DNA from: UBA117 sp049975245
GTDB taxonomy: Archaea; Methanobacteriota; Methanobacteria; Methanobacteriales; Methanobacteriaceae
DNA length: 64,000 nt
Assembly: GCA_049975245.1 (NCBI GenBank)
Contig: JBNGDB010000001.1
Span: 1-64,000 of the forward strand
Direction: 5' to 3'
Below, in pieces: positions 54,030-63,616 of this stretch (position 1 is the stretch's first letter; the number at the start of each line of letters is the position of its first letter). The position numbers and the translations under genes are program-made. The notes below the pieces were generated by a model, which had not been told where the DNA came from, did not search any database, and saw only the letters and a list, made by a program, of their open reading frames with translations.

Positions 54030-55409
54030 TCACTTATCTTCAATAATAACATCAATTTTTGCTAGTTTAGCTCTAATTTCATCGGAAAGATCCCATTCCT
54101 TTTTAGAGCGTAATTTTTCCCTAACCTCGGTTATTATATCTAACAAGTCATCGGCTTTATCATCCATTATTGGTGACGTATAAAATTCAAATCCCAAAAT
54201 TTCAACAATATCTATTATCAAGGATTTAACTTGTATTAACATATCTTTGGATAATTTTAATTCATCTATATCTCTGTTAATATCCCTAATAAAATTTAAA
54301 ATAATTGATAATGCTTCTGGAGTGTTAAAATCATTATCCATAGCATTTATAAATTGTTTTTTGGTAAGATCTAATTTTTCAATATATAAATTATCTTGCA
54401 AACCTTCCCGTGGAATTTTCTCTGCAACTAATTCATCTATTCTTTGAACAGTTTTTTTTATCCTCTTTAAATTTTTCCCGGCCTGTTCCAGTGCTTGATG
54501 GCTAAAATCAATGGGACTTCGGTAATGGGTGGATATAACAAATAATCGGAATACATCTGCATCATATTTTTCTAATAATTCCTTAATAGTTATAAAGTTG
54601 CCCAGAGATTTGGACATTTTCTCTCCTTCCACATTCAAAAATCCAGTGTGCATCCAATAGTTTACCATGGGTTTTTCTCCTGATGAAGCCTCCATCTGGG
54701 CTATTTCAGCTTCATGGTGGGGAAAGATTAGATCTAACCCTCCTCCGTGTATATCGTATCTTGGGCCGAAATATTCCTCAGTAATAGCTGTATCCTCAAT
54801 GTGCCAGCCTGGCCGGCCCTCACCCCACGGAGAATCCCATAGTGGAGGATTTTCCCGTTTTTTCCATAAGGCAAAGTCTCCTGGATTTCTTTTGGTTGGA
54901 TCGGGACTAACCCGATGGTAATCCAATTCTTCTACTTTTCTTCGTGATAGTTTTCCAAAATCTTCAAATTTAGATTCGTCAAAATATACTCCAGTAGAAG
55001 TTTCGTAGGCAAAGCCCTTATCAATTAGTGTGGAAATTTGTATAATTATCTCTTCCAAGTGTTCAGTAGCCCTGGCGTATAGATTAACATTTTCTACCCC
55101 CAGTAACTGCATGTCTTGTAGGTACAATTTTTCATATTTACGGGCCAGCTTTAGGGGATTTACCTGGAGTTCTTGAGCTCTATTTATGATTTTATCATCA
55201 ATATCGGTGATATTCTGAAGATAAAAAACGCTATATCCCCTGTATTTTAGATAACGAACTATAATGTCAAAGGCAATATAAGTACGGGCATGTCCGATGT
55301 GTGAATCATCATAAACAGTGGGTCCGCATACAAATAGTTTCACTCGATTATTTTTAAGGGGTATAAAATCTTCTTTGCTTCTGCTCATAGTGTTGTATAT
55401 TTTGATCAT
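54030..55409 (-). CDS. cysS: Cysteinyl-tRNA synthetase
   Basis: Class I synthetase of 459 residues, charging tRNA-Cys. HIGH is at residues 37-40 and KMSKS at 264-268. Zinc-type residues Cys28 (FVCGPTVYD) and His-His-Glu (about 231-233) are present, but the Cys at about 206 that binds zinc in E. coli is Asp here (WHIEDTAI), as in other archaeal enzymes I recall. I chose ATG at 55409 because GGTG lies 6 bases upstream; the GTG at 55418 is inside that site. tRNA-Cys is encoded just upstream. Many relatives instead charge tRNA-Cys by the SepRS route. Confidence 0.93.
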   Translation of the reverse strand: MIKIYNTMSRSKEDFIPLKNNRVKLFVCGPTVYDDSHIGHARTYIAFDIIVRYLKYRGYSVFYLQNITDIDDKIINRAQELQVNPLKLARKYEKLYLQDMQLLGVENVNLYARATEHLEEIIIQISTLIDKGFAYETSTGVYFDESKFEDFGKLSRRKVEELDYHRVSPDPTKRNPGDFALWKKRENPPLWDSPWGEGRPGWHIEDTAITEEYFGPRYDIHGGGLDLIFPHHEAEIAQMEASSGEKPMVNYWMHTGFLNVEGEKMSKSLGNFITIKELLEKYDADVFRLFVISTHYRSPIDFSHQALEQAGKNLKRIKKTVQRIDELVAEKIPREGLQDNLYIEKLDLTKKQFINAMDNDFNTPEALSIILNFIRDINRDIDELKLSKDMLIQVKSLIIDIVEILGFEFYTSPIMDDKADDLLDIITEVREKLRSKKEWDLSDEIRAKLAKIDVIIEDK

Positions 55410-55479
55410 AAACGGCACCGGAGATGTTTTTTATAAAAATAACAGCATAAAAATGTAATAGGAGATAAATTTAATAGGA

Positions 55480-55551
<72 letters not shown>

Positions 55552-55590
55552 ATTATAATATTATATAAAAAAAATTAAATATAAATCTAT

Positions 55591-56226
55591 TTATTTACGA
55601 GCTCTTGCCACTTTTCTAGCTATTACCAGTTCTCCAATAGCAATCAAACCTACAAAGAACTTTTCAAGACCTCCGGTTGCCCATATAGCTTCGCCAAATG
55701 TTGAATCTCGAATTCTTTGTTCATATTCTGCTGGTTTTATTCTCTTGCCGGTTCTGCGTCTGGTCATTATTGCTGATGCTTCCATTAATTCATCCCAGCT
55801 AACACCTTTTAATTCTTCAGACATGGCCTCAAATATTTTATAAACCTTTACCTCGTAAAGTTGGGATAGAGTTTCCACAATATCAAAGGTTCTAACAACT
55901 CCCACCACAACCCCTTGATCATCCAGAACTGGAGTACTTACTACTTTATGGTGTGATGTTTCCAGCACAGCCAAACGTGCAGGGTCATTTTCATTCACAT
56001 GTACGATGTCATCTTTAGGATGCATTATATCTTTTACATACTGTAAATCTTCTCTAAATCCACGAGTTACATCTAGCGATGTTATCCATCCAATTAGTCT
56101 CATATCTTCATCTACAATTGGAGTTGTGAATTTCTTGTGTTTTTCCATCATTATTGATGCTTCTTTTAAATCCGTATCAGGACTTAAAGTTATAAATTCC
56201 TTATCCATTATCTCTTTAACTTTCAT
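55591..56226 (-). CDS. CBS-domain protein
   Basis: A 211-residue protein with two CBS domains in tandem (about 1-60 and 65-125; VKEIMDKEFITLSPD is the typical opening, and HPKDDIVHVNEND begins the second). CBS pairs bind adenine nucleotides and act as energy or ion-strength sensors. The C-terminal 85 residues form an extra basic domain (RRRTGKRIKPAEYEQRIRD). I chose ATG at 56226, preceded by GAGGT; it overlaps the polyferredoxin gene end by 11 bases, so the two are likely coupled. Confidence 0.88.
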   Translation of the reverse strand: MKVKEIMDKEFITLSPDTDLKEASIMMEKHKKFTTPIVDEDMRLIGWITSLDVTRGFREDLQYVKDIMHPKDDIVHVNENDPARLAVLETSHHKVVSTPVLDDQGVVVGVVRTFDIVETLSQLYEVKVYKIFEAMSEELKGVSWDELMEASAIMTRRRTGKRIKPAEYEQRIRDSTFGEAIWATGGLEKFFVGLIAIGELVIARKVARARK

Positions 56227-56980
56227 GGGATAACCTCTCAAGTTTTAATGCGCTAACCGGGCATTTTGTTGAACAAACTTCACATAAAATGCATTTATCT
56301 TCATCAAGAATAATTTTACCATCTTCTAATTTTATAGCGTCAACTGGACAGCTTTCTTCACACATCTGACATTCTACGCAGGCATCCTGGTCAATATCCA
56401 ATTTTTTAGTGGAGATGATTGGTCCTAATTCCCTTTCTAGATTTATAGCTGATTCTTCACATACATTGACACAGGCCCCACAACCTATACACAATTCTTT
56501 GTCAATATTTGCTATTCCATCCTCATTTAATGTAATTGCTCCGGTAGGACAGAATTGTACACAGGTTCCACAAGAGTTACATTTATCTGGATCTACCTCA
56601 ATTTCTTTCATTTTAAGTACACGATGTGGAACATCAAGTTGTTTGAATTCATAGGTAACTTCATCATTTACATGAGCAGTACTTTTAATAACGTTTATAC
56701 ATTTCACTGGACAAGTTTCAGCACATATTTCACATTTAACACAATTTTCCAGTATTTTAGCCTGGCTGGATGCATCTGCCTCTGATATGGCGTCTACAGG
56801 ACATTCTTGAACGCATAGATTGCACCTTACACATTCTGGAGATATGGTTATGGCTTTTTGTTCAATACTGCACTCCTGAATCTCCGGCTCAAAATCTTCA
56901 ACATTATCCTTTAAATCTACAGATTTCAATGTAACATCCTTTTTTAACGTATCCAAGTCTTTTTTAAATGTAATATCCAT
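56216..56980 (-). CDS. Polyferredoxin with six [4Fe-4S] motifs
   Basis: A 254-residue electron-transfer protein. Six CxxCxxCxxxC motifs are visible, among them CVRCNLCVQECP, CVKCEICAETCP, CNSCGTCVQFCP, CIGCGACVNVC, CVECQMCEESCP and CILCEVCSTKCP, so six clusters are expected. It is downstream of the kinase gene at 57025-57942 and near the eha genes, and so is a probable partner in electron supply; this is context inference. Its C-terminus overlaps the CBS-protein start. Confidence 0.9.
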   Translation of the reverse strand: MDITFKKDLDTLKKDVTLKSVDLKDNVEDFEPEIQECSIEQKAITISPECVRCNLCVQECPVDAISEADASSQAKILENCVKCEICAETCPVKCINVIKSTAHVNDEVTYEFKQLDVPHRVLKMKEIEVDPDKCNSCGTCVQFCPTGAITLNEDGIANIDKELCIGCGACVNVCEESAINLERELGPIISTKKLDIDQDACVECQMCEESCPVDAIKLEDGKIILDEDKCILCEVCSTKCPVSALKLERLSHES

Positions 56981-57024
56981 CTTTACACCTTATGAATTTC
57001 ATTTATATAATTATTTGAGATAAA

Positions 57025-57942
57025 TCATTTTATTTTTTCTAATTTATTGGCATCCGGCAAACCCTGGGTTGCACCTTCTTTTTGAATACAACAAGAGGCT
57101 ACAAAATTTCCAATAACTCCAGATTCTTCTAAACTTTTATTAGAGAGGTAACTGTAAATAAATCCCGCGTTAAAAGCATCACCCGCACCAGTAGTGTCTA
57201 AACAATTTACTTGGAATGGATCAATGAAGTACTCTTCCTCATCTTGGACAAGGTAACATCCTTGCTTGCCTAGTTTAACTACAATAATATCGATTCCACA
57301 ATCCATCAAATATTTGGCACTTTGTTCAATTGTTTTATATTTCGTACCAATTAAATGTTTTAATTCTGGCTGGTTAATTAGAAGTATATTTGTTCTTTCT
57401 AAAATATTAATAATATATTCCATACCTTTCTCTACATATATTCTGCCGGGATCAAAGCTTACCACCATAGAATGGTCTAATTCATTTAATAATTCCTTTT
57501 GAGCGTTAATAGATTCACCTACAAATGAAGTTAGATGCAAAATTCTGGAATTAGAGACATATTCCAATTCTATTTCATCATAAGAAATTTGATCATTCAC
57601 ACCAGGGTCAACATATAAAGCTCTGTGACCAGATTTATCCACAAAGCCCATAACCTTCCCACTTAAACCTTCACTACTTGTAATTAATCCCCTTGTATCA
57701 ACACCCTCTTTTATGAGATTATTGTAGAGCATTTGTCCCTCTTGGTCCGGACCAATTTTCCCTAGAAATCCGGTTTTAATTTTTAAACGGGAAAGCGAAA
57801 TAATTGTGTTAGCTGCTGAACCACCGCAAGATTCACTATATTTTTCTATATAACTTTCTTCATCAGGCCCTGCTATATGGTTTACTGTGAAAAGTTTATC
57901 GACGTTCAGCGCTCCAAAACCAATTATGTCCAATTTTTTCAT
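57025..57942 (-). CDS. PfkB/ribokinase-family sugar kinase
   Basis: A 305-residue member of the ribokinase/PfkB family. The N-terminal IIGFGALNVDKLF, the substrate-binding GGSAANTIISLSRL near residue 38, and the catalytic LDTTGAGDAFNAGFIYSYL near 247 with the base Asp are present. Substrate may be a sugar, nucleoside or other alcohol; not decidable here. No ribosome binding site stands at the ATG. It follows the Ftr paralogue gene and precedes the polyferredoxin gene. Confidence 0.9.
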   Translation of the reverse strand: MKKLDIIGFGALNVDKLFTVNHIAGPDEESYIEKYSESCGGSAANTIISLSRLKIKTGFLGKIGPDQEGQMLYNNLIKEGVDTRGLITSSEGLSGKVMGFVDKSGHRALYVDPGVNDQISYDEIELEYVSNSRILHLTSFVGESINAQKELLNELDHSMVVSFDPGRIYVEKGMEYIINILERTNILLINQPELKHLIGTKYKTIEQSAKYLMDCGIDIIVVKLGKQGCYLVQDEEEYFIDPFQVNCLDTTGAGDAFNAGFIYSYLSNKSLEESGVIGNFVASCCIQKEGATQGLPDANKLEKIK

Positions 57943-57963
57943 TTAATAGCCCATCTATTTTAA

Positions 57964-58048
57964 TAGAATTTTTAATAATCTTTAATCAACTATATCCTTA
58001 TTTTTATAGAATTTTAATAATCTTTAATCAACTAAATCCTTTAAATTT
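57964..58048. repeat. Tandem duplication, period 42-43 bp, at the end of the Ftr-like gene
   Basis: Copies from 57964 and 58007 share TAGAATTTT(T)AATAATCTTTAATCAACTA; they differ by one T in the run and a few bases after it. The second copy contains the stop codon of the Ftr paralogue gene (58024-58026); the first lies downstream of it, just before the kinase ATG. Confidence 0.8.
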
Positions 58049-58899
58049 ATCTTATAATCTCCTAATTGACCATTGTAATTACCGGCAGAGACCATTACAA
58101 CATTTTTAACATTATATAGGGATTCTATGCCTTTTTTCATAGATTTTTCTATTGAATCCATATTAGATCCATTAATAACAATTTCTGGAATGTAATTAAC
58201 TTCTTCTGGAACTTTAGAATCTTCTATTACTTTTTTAAGTGAAGGACAGTAAGGATGATTGGTGGTGGGTCCTATCCAAGGGTAATTACTCTCTGGTTTG
58301 GAAGCTGCAGAACATATGTCAAAGGGAGTAATCACACCTTTTATTTTATGAATAGCATTTAAAGCTTTATTACCTCCCTCAAAAACAGCTTCCTTAGTTT
58401 TACACATATACCAAAAATTAGCTCCCATTACACCTTTACTGTATCCAATTTTGCGTTCTATCTTAAAATCAGGTATTGCTATAGGTACAACTATCATATT
58501 TCGGCTGTGAATTTTCTCTTCCCATTCGTATCCGTCTCCACAATGTCCAACATGTTTCATGGTGTCAATATGGCCGATAGGTTTTATGGCCGCATCATAA
58601 ACCGCAGTGAATGGTTTAACCAGTATGTCTTGCCTGATGCGGTAGGAGAGTTCCACTTCAAATTTTTCTATATCATCAGTCCCATACCAGAACTGTAAAA
58701 TTGCCCCGGGACGACGGTCCGGGGTATCCTCCTTAGATAACCAGGATTCAATACCTCCTTCCACCCGACCAATCACCGTACCCGGGGTGGAAGTAGCATC
58801 ATATGCTGCTCTTTTCAGTGTTTCTGCATCATCAGCAGTTACAATCACCCTGGCGTAAATCCCGTCAAAAGCCTCGCAGAAAGTATCATGAATTTTCAC
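58024..58899 (-). CDS. ftr: Formylmethanofuran:H4MPT formyltransferase paralogue (FtrII)
   Basis: A 291-residue member of the Ftr family, which moves a formyl group between methanofuran and tetrahydromethanopterin in CO2 reduction. The opening HDTFCEAFDGIYARVIVTA, EGGIESWLSKEDTPDRRPGA, the VVPIAIPDF region, and the C-terminal EIVINGSN..VVMVSAGNYNGQLGDYKINLKDLV are all Ftr-like. Because it is inside the eha gene cluster, it is probably the second copy known as FtrII in relatives, not the main Ftr. GTG start, one base after the ehaR stop. A tandem duplication covers its end. Confidence 0.88.
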   Translation of the reverse strand: MKIHDTFCEAFDGIYARVIVTADDAETLKRAAYDATSTPGTVIGRVEGGIESWLSKEDTPDRRPGAILQFWYGTDDIEKFEVELSYRIRQDILVKPFTAVYDAAIKPIGHIDTMKHVGHCGDGYEWEEKIHSRNMIVVPIAIPDFKIERKIGYSKGVMGANFWYMCKTKEAVFEGGNKALNAIHKIKGVITPFDICSAASKPESNYPWIGPTTNHPYCPSLKKVIEDSKVPEEVNYIPEIVINGSNMDSIEKSMKKGIESLYNVKNVVMVSAGNYNGQLGDYKINLKDLVD

Positions 58900-58900
58900 A

Positions 58901-59926
58901 CTAACCTAATCCTCCTATGGCTTCTCCCCTTATCTTTTTACGAAAATCAATACTTTTTCTTGTGAGATATTCCCTATTTTCATGGTCTATCAGCGAAATC
59001 ACTGGTTTATTAACCTCATCTAATTTTTTAACTAGATCCAGATTAACTTTGAAATTATCCAGGGCCCTGGGCCTGTCTTCAGAGTAAGCTTTAACAAATT
59101 CAATCAAATAATTTCTTCCAAATTTATTAAATAAATCTGCTAATAATGAAGTAATAATAGTATTATCAGATATTATTGCAATTTCCGCTTCTCTAAGTGC
59201 AAATTCATTCCCGTTAAATGATATGGCTATTCCTTTATTTTCTTTGGCAAATCTGAGTGGTTCAACATCGGTAATGCTATCTCCTACATACATAATATTA
59301 TAAGGATGGAATTGATTTTTGGAGATTATGTCTTCTAATGCTTTCTTTTTACCTTCTCCACCAACTGTTTTCACGCTGTTTATTATTGCTCCAATTTCCA
59401 TTTCGGGAAGTTCTTCCCAGAATATTTTATTCAAATTTTCAATATCTGGATTCTCCAATATTCTTTTTCTAATTTTTATTAGTTCCTTTTTCTCCTCAGA
59501 TTCTAATGAAAAATTATCCAGATCTAGTTTGGTGGAATAGGTATTTTCATAGGGGAAATCTGTTACATCACAAAGAGCTTTAATATATTGCTGGTAACTG
59601 GTGCTAACAATATAGGAAGGCATTATCCCGGGAATAAATTGCAATGTTTCCGGGGCTTTAGGTACTAAAAGAACATTATCTCTAGAAAATTTAACAATTT
59701 TATCATTGGTAACTCCATAAGCCTTCAAAAATGGAACTATCAGTTTTAAGGTATCTCCAGCATTATATCCTGGTTTTTTTATTTCATCAGCCAGTATATC
59801 ATCGTATTTACTAATAATGGAGAAAAATTTTTCACCATCTTCTATAAATTCTCCAGCAAGTTCAAATGCGTTATCATTAACTGATATTGGACCTTCACAA
59901 TCCGTGATAAAAACCCTCTTATCCAA
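58901..59926 (-). CDS. ehaR: Energy-converting hydrogenase A subunit R, HAD-like
   Basis: A 341-residue HAD-superfamily protein. VFITDCEGPI near residue 5 carries the HAD nucleophile Asp, and IMYVGDSITDVEPLRFAKENKGIAISFNG near 205 carries the typical motif IV acidic pair. In relatives the gene of this type is named ehaR, in the eha operon, and I follow that from memory and context. Function of the phosphatase-like fold there is unknown. I chose TTG at 59926, 8 bases after GGAGG; the TTG at 59941 lies on that site. Confidence 0.78.
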   Translation of the reverse strand: MDKRVFITDCEGPISVNDNAFELAGEFIEDGEKFFSIISKYDDILADEIKKPGYNAGDTLKLIVPFLKAYGVTNDKIVKFSRDNVLLVPKAPETLQFIPGIMPSYIVSTSYQQYIKALCDVTDFPYENTYSTKLDLDNFSLESEEKKELIKIRKRILENPDIENLNKIFWEELPEMEIGAIINSVKTVGGEGKKKALEDIISKNQFHPYNIMYVGDSITDVEPLRFAKENKGIAISFNGNEFALREAEIAIISDNTIITSLLADLFNKFGRNYLIEFVKAYSEDRPRALDNFKVNLDLVKKLDEVNKPVISLIDHENREYLTRKSIDFRKKIRGEAIGGLG

Positions 59927-60070
59927 TATATTTTCCTCCAAAATAATTAAACAAATATAACTGTTATTTTAGCTATTGATTCTATTATTATGAGACTAAA
60001 TGGTAATCATGAGATTATTAAAAAATTTTATAAAATTAAATATCTTTTGATTAAATGTTAATAGAAATGA

Positions 60071-61375
60071 TTATTCATCTATATCTAGTTTTATAGCGCT
60101 AACAGGACATATGGACTCACATTCTCCACATACTATACATTTATCAGAATCAACAATAATTTTATCATCTTCTAAAGTTAAAGCATCCACTGGACATTTA
60201 TTTACACATATACCGCAGGATTGACAAGTTTCAGCATTGTAAAGTACTTCACCGGTTCTAGGCTCTTTAATGCTACGTCTTACGAATAATATATTTCCAG
60301 CACTGGTTTTGAAGTATTCTTCTTTTAATTTTATTGCTTCAACCGGGCAGGTTTGCACACATTTACCACAGTAAACACACTGGTCGCTGATATGCACCGG
60401 TGATGGAGCTTCCAGTTCAATACAGTCCACGGGACATTCACCAATACAGGCACTGCACCCGATACATTTTTCTTCTAAAACCATTATCTCTCGTTTGGGC
60501 GATGTTCTTTCTATGATCTCTCCGATGTCTTCAATGTCCATTCCACGGTCAACCAGACCTATCAATTCATCCTTAATCTCAGAGGTAACATCAACTTCAA
60601 ATTCTTCTTCTGAATGATTAAAACTCACATTACGGGCAATTTTATTTAATATATTATTAACTTTAGTTGCGTCATTTGCCAGTTTATTAATGTCTTTTTC
60701 CAGTAATTCAGAAACAATTTCCATAGTTTTTATCTTACTAAAATTTTTGTAAGCCCTTTTTCTAGAAGAATATTTTATGGCAGCGGATGGACATACATCC
60801 ATGCACTCTTCACATCTAGCACAATAGGAAGGATCAATGTAAGGTAGTTTACTAACCTTCCCTATGTTAATTGCTCCCTTGGATGGACATACACGGGTAC
60901 AGGTCATACATCCAATACAGTCCTTTTGATCCACAACTACGGCTTTACCACCGACCACGGAACGTGGTAATATTTCCCCATATTTAATGGCTTCAGTAGG
61001 ACATACACGAGAACAGTATCCGCAGCGCACACATTTATCTTCATCAATAACACTGTGAGCCTCTTCGTGTCCAGATGATACTAATTCTATAGCTCCAGTA
61101 CGACAAGCTTGAACACATGCTCCGCATCTTTGGCATAATTTTGGATTTATATTAGGAACATTTTCTCTAACAGGCTCAGATAGTTTAGTTTCCATTTTTA
61201 TAGCGTCATAGGGGCAGGCCTCTCTACAAAGTACACATCCAAAACATTTATCATCAATTTCAATATCTTTATCAGGGGGTACTTCATGCACCGCGTCAAC
61301 TGGGCAGACATCAAGACAGGGACGATCTTTGCAGATTTCACATTTACTGCGATCTATTTCATAGACTACTTCCAC
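60071..61375 (-). CDS. ehaQ: Eha polyferredoxin with ten [4Fe-4S] motifs
   Basis: A 434-residue polyferredoxin. I count ten CxxCxxCxxxCP-type motifs, from CEICKDRPCLDVCP at the start to CIVCGECESICP at the end, with a helical spacer near residues 200-270 between the sixth and seventh. This count equals the 10-cluster polyferredoxin recorded for Eha. It should carry electrons for the hydrogenase. Start is uncertain: GTG 61375 has no binding site, while the frame stays open upstream to a TAA, suggesting a longer N-terminus beginning at a non-standard codon near 61409. Confidence 0.88.
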   Translation of the reverse strand: MEVVYEIDRSKCEICKDRPCLDVCPVDAVHEVPPDKDIEIDDKCFGCVLCREACPYDAIKMETKLSEPVRENVPNINPKLCQRCGACVQACRTGAIELVSSGHEEAHSVIDEDKCVRCGYCSRVCPTEAIKYGEILPRSVVGGKAVVVDQKDCIGCMTCTRVCPSKGAINIGKVSKLPYIDPSYCARCEECMDVCPSAAIKYSSRKRAYKNFSKIKTMEIVSELLEKDINKLANDATKVNNILNKIARNVSFNHSEEEFEVDVTSEIKDELIGLVDRGMDIEDIGEIIERTSPKREIMVLEEKCIGCSACIGECPVDCIELEAPSPVHISDQCVYCGKCVQTCPVEAIKLKEEYFKTSAGNILFVRRSIKEPRTGEVLYNAETCQSCGICVNKCPVDALTLEDDKIIVDSDKCIVCGECESICPVSAIKLDIDE

Positions 61376-61421
61376 GTCTCTTAAAGGTTTGTATGATTTT
61401 TTGCTAGTAGTTGTAATTTTA

Positions 61422-62465
61422 TCAGCCCCTTATGGGTAATTGTGCAGGTTTTAAAGTAATCAAAATTTCTTCTTCACCAGTTTCTGAGGTATCTAATAAG
61501 AATTTAGCCACATAATAACCAGCTACACCAAATGGACATGTCTGGTAGCAGGTACTGCATCTAATACATTTATCAGTATCTCTCTCCACAATATCTTTTT
61601 CCTTATTATAGGAGATAGCTCCAGTGGGACATTCATCAACGCATAAACGACAATGTTTACATTTATCATCGTCCCACGTTATAATTCTCATTTTAAGCCT
61701 ATCAGTAATTCTTTCAATAGTATCCATAATTAATTCATCATCCGGTATTATTGCACGGGCTTTTTCCAGTATTTCATCCAGAGGTAATTCAATTTTGAAC
61801 AATTTTTCCGGTGCCAATTTAGTGATGGTTTCTCTTTCAGATTCTATCAGTTCTTCCAGAGTGTTAACTGTCAAATTAATGATTTCTTTTTGTTCATCTA
61901 TGTTTGAAACTGATATGGCCTTAATAGCACCTTTAACCGGGCAGTTTTTGATGCATTCTCCACAAGCAATACATTTAGATTGATCAATCACCAGCTTATT
62001 ATCAACTTCATTAATACAGTCTTCCACTTTACAAGCCTGTTGACATTTTTTGCACCGGATGCACAGATAATCGTCTATTATATACTTCTTAGCCACAGGG
62101 AGTATGGTAAATTCCTCCCTTATCAGGTGATTTTCACCACATGTCAAAGCTTTAGGATCAGTAGGGCATACTTCAGCGCAGAACCCGCATCTTATACATC
62201 CCCTGGTATTGATTACTGGATATGCACGGCCTTCTTCTTCGGCAGTATCTTCTGATCTCACCAATCTGATTGCTGAAGGTGCAGGGCATGCTGCTGTGCA
62301 GGCTCCACAGGATATACAATACTCTTCATATACTTTTGGAAAGTCTCGGAATCTATCTGGTGTGTCCATTATTTCAGATTCAGTGGCTGCTCCGGCAAAT
62401 TTTTCAGCCCAGGATTTTCTTGCAAATTCATATAAATACCATATTACGGAAGACATAATAACCAT
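61422..62465 (-). CDS. ehaP: Eha polyferredoxin with six [4Fe-4S] motifs
   Basis: A 347-residue protein. Six cysteine motifs are visible: CISCGACTAACP, CIRCGFCAEVCP, CIRCKKCQQACK, CIACGECIKNCP, CKHCRLCVDECP and CIRCSTCYQTCP. The first four are clustered in residues 45-190 and the last two near residues 270-320, separated by a helical insert. The six-cluster count matches the Eha polyferredoxin P described in relatives. The N-terminus (VIWYLYEFARKSW) may contact the membrane part. Start ATG 62465 or 62456. Confidence 0.88.
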   Translation of the reverse strand: MVIMSSVIWYLYEFARKSWAEKFAGAATESEIMDTPDRFRDFPKVYEEYCISCGACTAACPAPSAIRLVRSEDTAEEEGRAYPVINTRGCIRCGFCAEVCPTDPKALTCGENHLIREEFTILPVAKKYIIDDYLCIRCKKCQQACKVEDCINEVDNKLVIDQSKCIACGECIKNCPVKGAIKAISVSNIDEQKEIINLTVNTLEELIESERETITKLAPEKLFKIELPLDEILEKARAIIPDDELIMDTIERITDRLKMRIITWDDDKCKHCRLCVDECPTGAISYNKEKDIVERDTDKCIRCSTCYQTCPFGVAGYYVAKFLLDTSETGEEEILITLKPAQLPIRG

Positions 62466-62482
62466 CTTAAAATTTAATTAAA

Positions 62483-63616
62483 TTATTTAAATACAATATT
62501 GTGAACTCCATCAAAGTATTTAGCCTGCCCTGACTCATCTATAACCACAACTCTTTCAGTACATGCAATGCACGGATCTACAGTAGCATAGGTTGCAACA
62601 GCATCAGCTACTGTTGCCACATCTTTGAGCATGTATTTTGCACAGGCATCAATGTTCATTATACTAGGTGTTCTAATTGAAGCATTTCTGATTAGGTTTC
62701 CATTAGTTTTAATCATGTAGGTAACTTCTCCTCGGGGAGCCTCATTTCTCCATTCACCATAACCTGCAGGAATATCAACTTTTTTCCTAATATCCCCTGG
62801 AGGAATATTTTCTATTACTTCTTTAATTAAATTAATAGATTCTGAAACTTCGTCAAAACGGTTCATGGTCCGGGCAAAGTTATCTCCTTCTTTTCTCCAA
62901 ACTACATTAAAGTCCAGATGATCCCGGTAGGTGGGATGATCAGATCTCCAGTCAAGACTAATTCCAGAAGCCCTACCTATTGGGCCAACTGCACGTGCTT
63001 TTATAGCATCTTCACGGGACATTTTACCCACATCGCGTGATCGAAGACCTACCAATGGGCCTTGTTCAAACATTTGCACGTATTTATCATAATTTGATTC
63101 CATTTCCAGAATTATTTTTTTAATCTGGTTTAGGTGGATTTCTTTGGCATCCATTCTCACTCCACCTACAACATTCCATCCCATGTTAACCCGATTACCA
63201 GTTAATAATTCGATAGCATCCATGATTGGCTCTCTCAAAGCCAGCATATACATAAATAGAGTTTCATGCTCCATTGCTTTGAAATAGGTTGAATTAGCCA
63301 GTAAATGGCTTTGAATTCTGTCCAGTTCATTGGTTAATACTCTAAGATACTGTGCACGCAGGGGAGCTTCTTCTCCAGCAATTAACTCAAATGTTTCAGC
63401 GAAGGTCTGGGTATGTATGTAGGAACAAATTCCACACACCCTTTCTGATAAATAAATCGCTTTCTGCCAGGTTTTACCTTCCATGATACGTTCAATACCT
63501 CGATGAACATAACCATAATCAATCTCTGCACTTATTACCTTTTCGCCCTGGGTTTTAAGTTTCAATCGTAAGGGTTCTTTCAAACCAGGGTGTATTGGTC
63601 CTATTGGGAGTATCAT
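62483..63616 (-). CDS. ehaO: Energy-converting hydrogenase A large subunit
   Basis: The catalytic [NiFe] hydrogenase large subunit, 377 residues, related to complex I subunit NuoD. Nickel-binding pairs are Cys61/Cys64 in RVCGICSYIHTQT and Cys349/Cys352 in DPCIACTE. The protein lacks the C-terminal His-containing extension of classical hydrogenases, ending at 25 residues past the last Cys. Eha uses an ion gradient to drive ferredoxin reduction by H2, refilling the methanogenesis cycle. ATG overlaps the small-subunit stop as ATGA. Confidence 0.93.
   Translation of the reverse strand: MILPIGPIHPGLKEPLRLKLKTQGEKVISAEIDYGYVHRGIERIMEGKTWQKAIYLSERVCGICSYIHTQTFAETFELIAGEEAPLRAQYLRVLTNELDRIQSHLLANSTYFKAMEHETLFMYMLALREPIMDAIELLTGNRVNMGWNVVGGVRMDAKEIHLNQIKKIILEMESNYDKYVQMFEQGPLVGLRSRDVGKMSREDAIKARAVGPIGRASGISLDWRSDHPTYRDHLDFNVVWRKEGDNFARTMNRFDEVSESINLIKEVIENIPPGDIRKKVDIPAGYGEWRNEAPRGEVTYMIKTNGNLIRNASIRTPSIMNIDACAKYMLKDVATVADAVATYATVDPCIACTERVVVIDESGQAKYFDGVHNIVFK

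Noticed and set aside
59997..60074. Possible additional tandem duplication (period about 55 bp) at the ehaQ end
   Set aside because: TAAATG-type matches exist but need gaps and many mismatches; in AT-rich DNA this could be chance, so it was not listed with the others.
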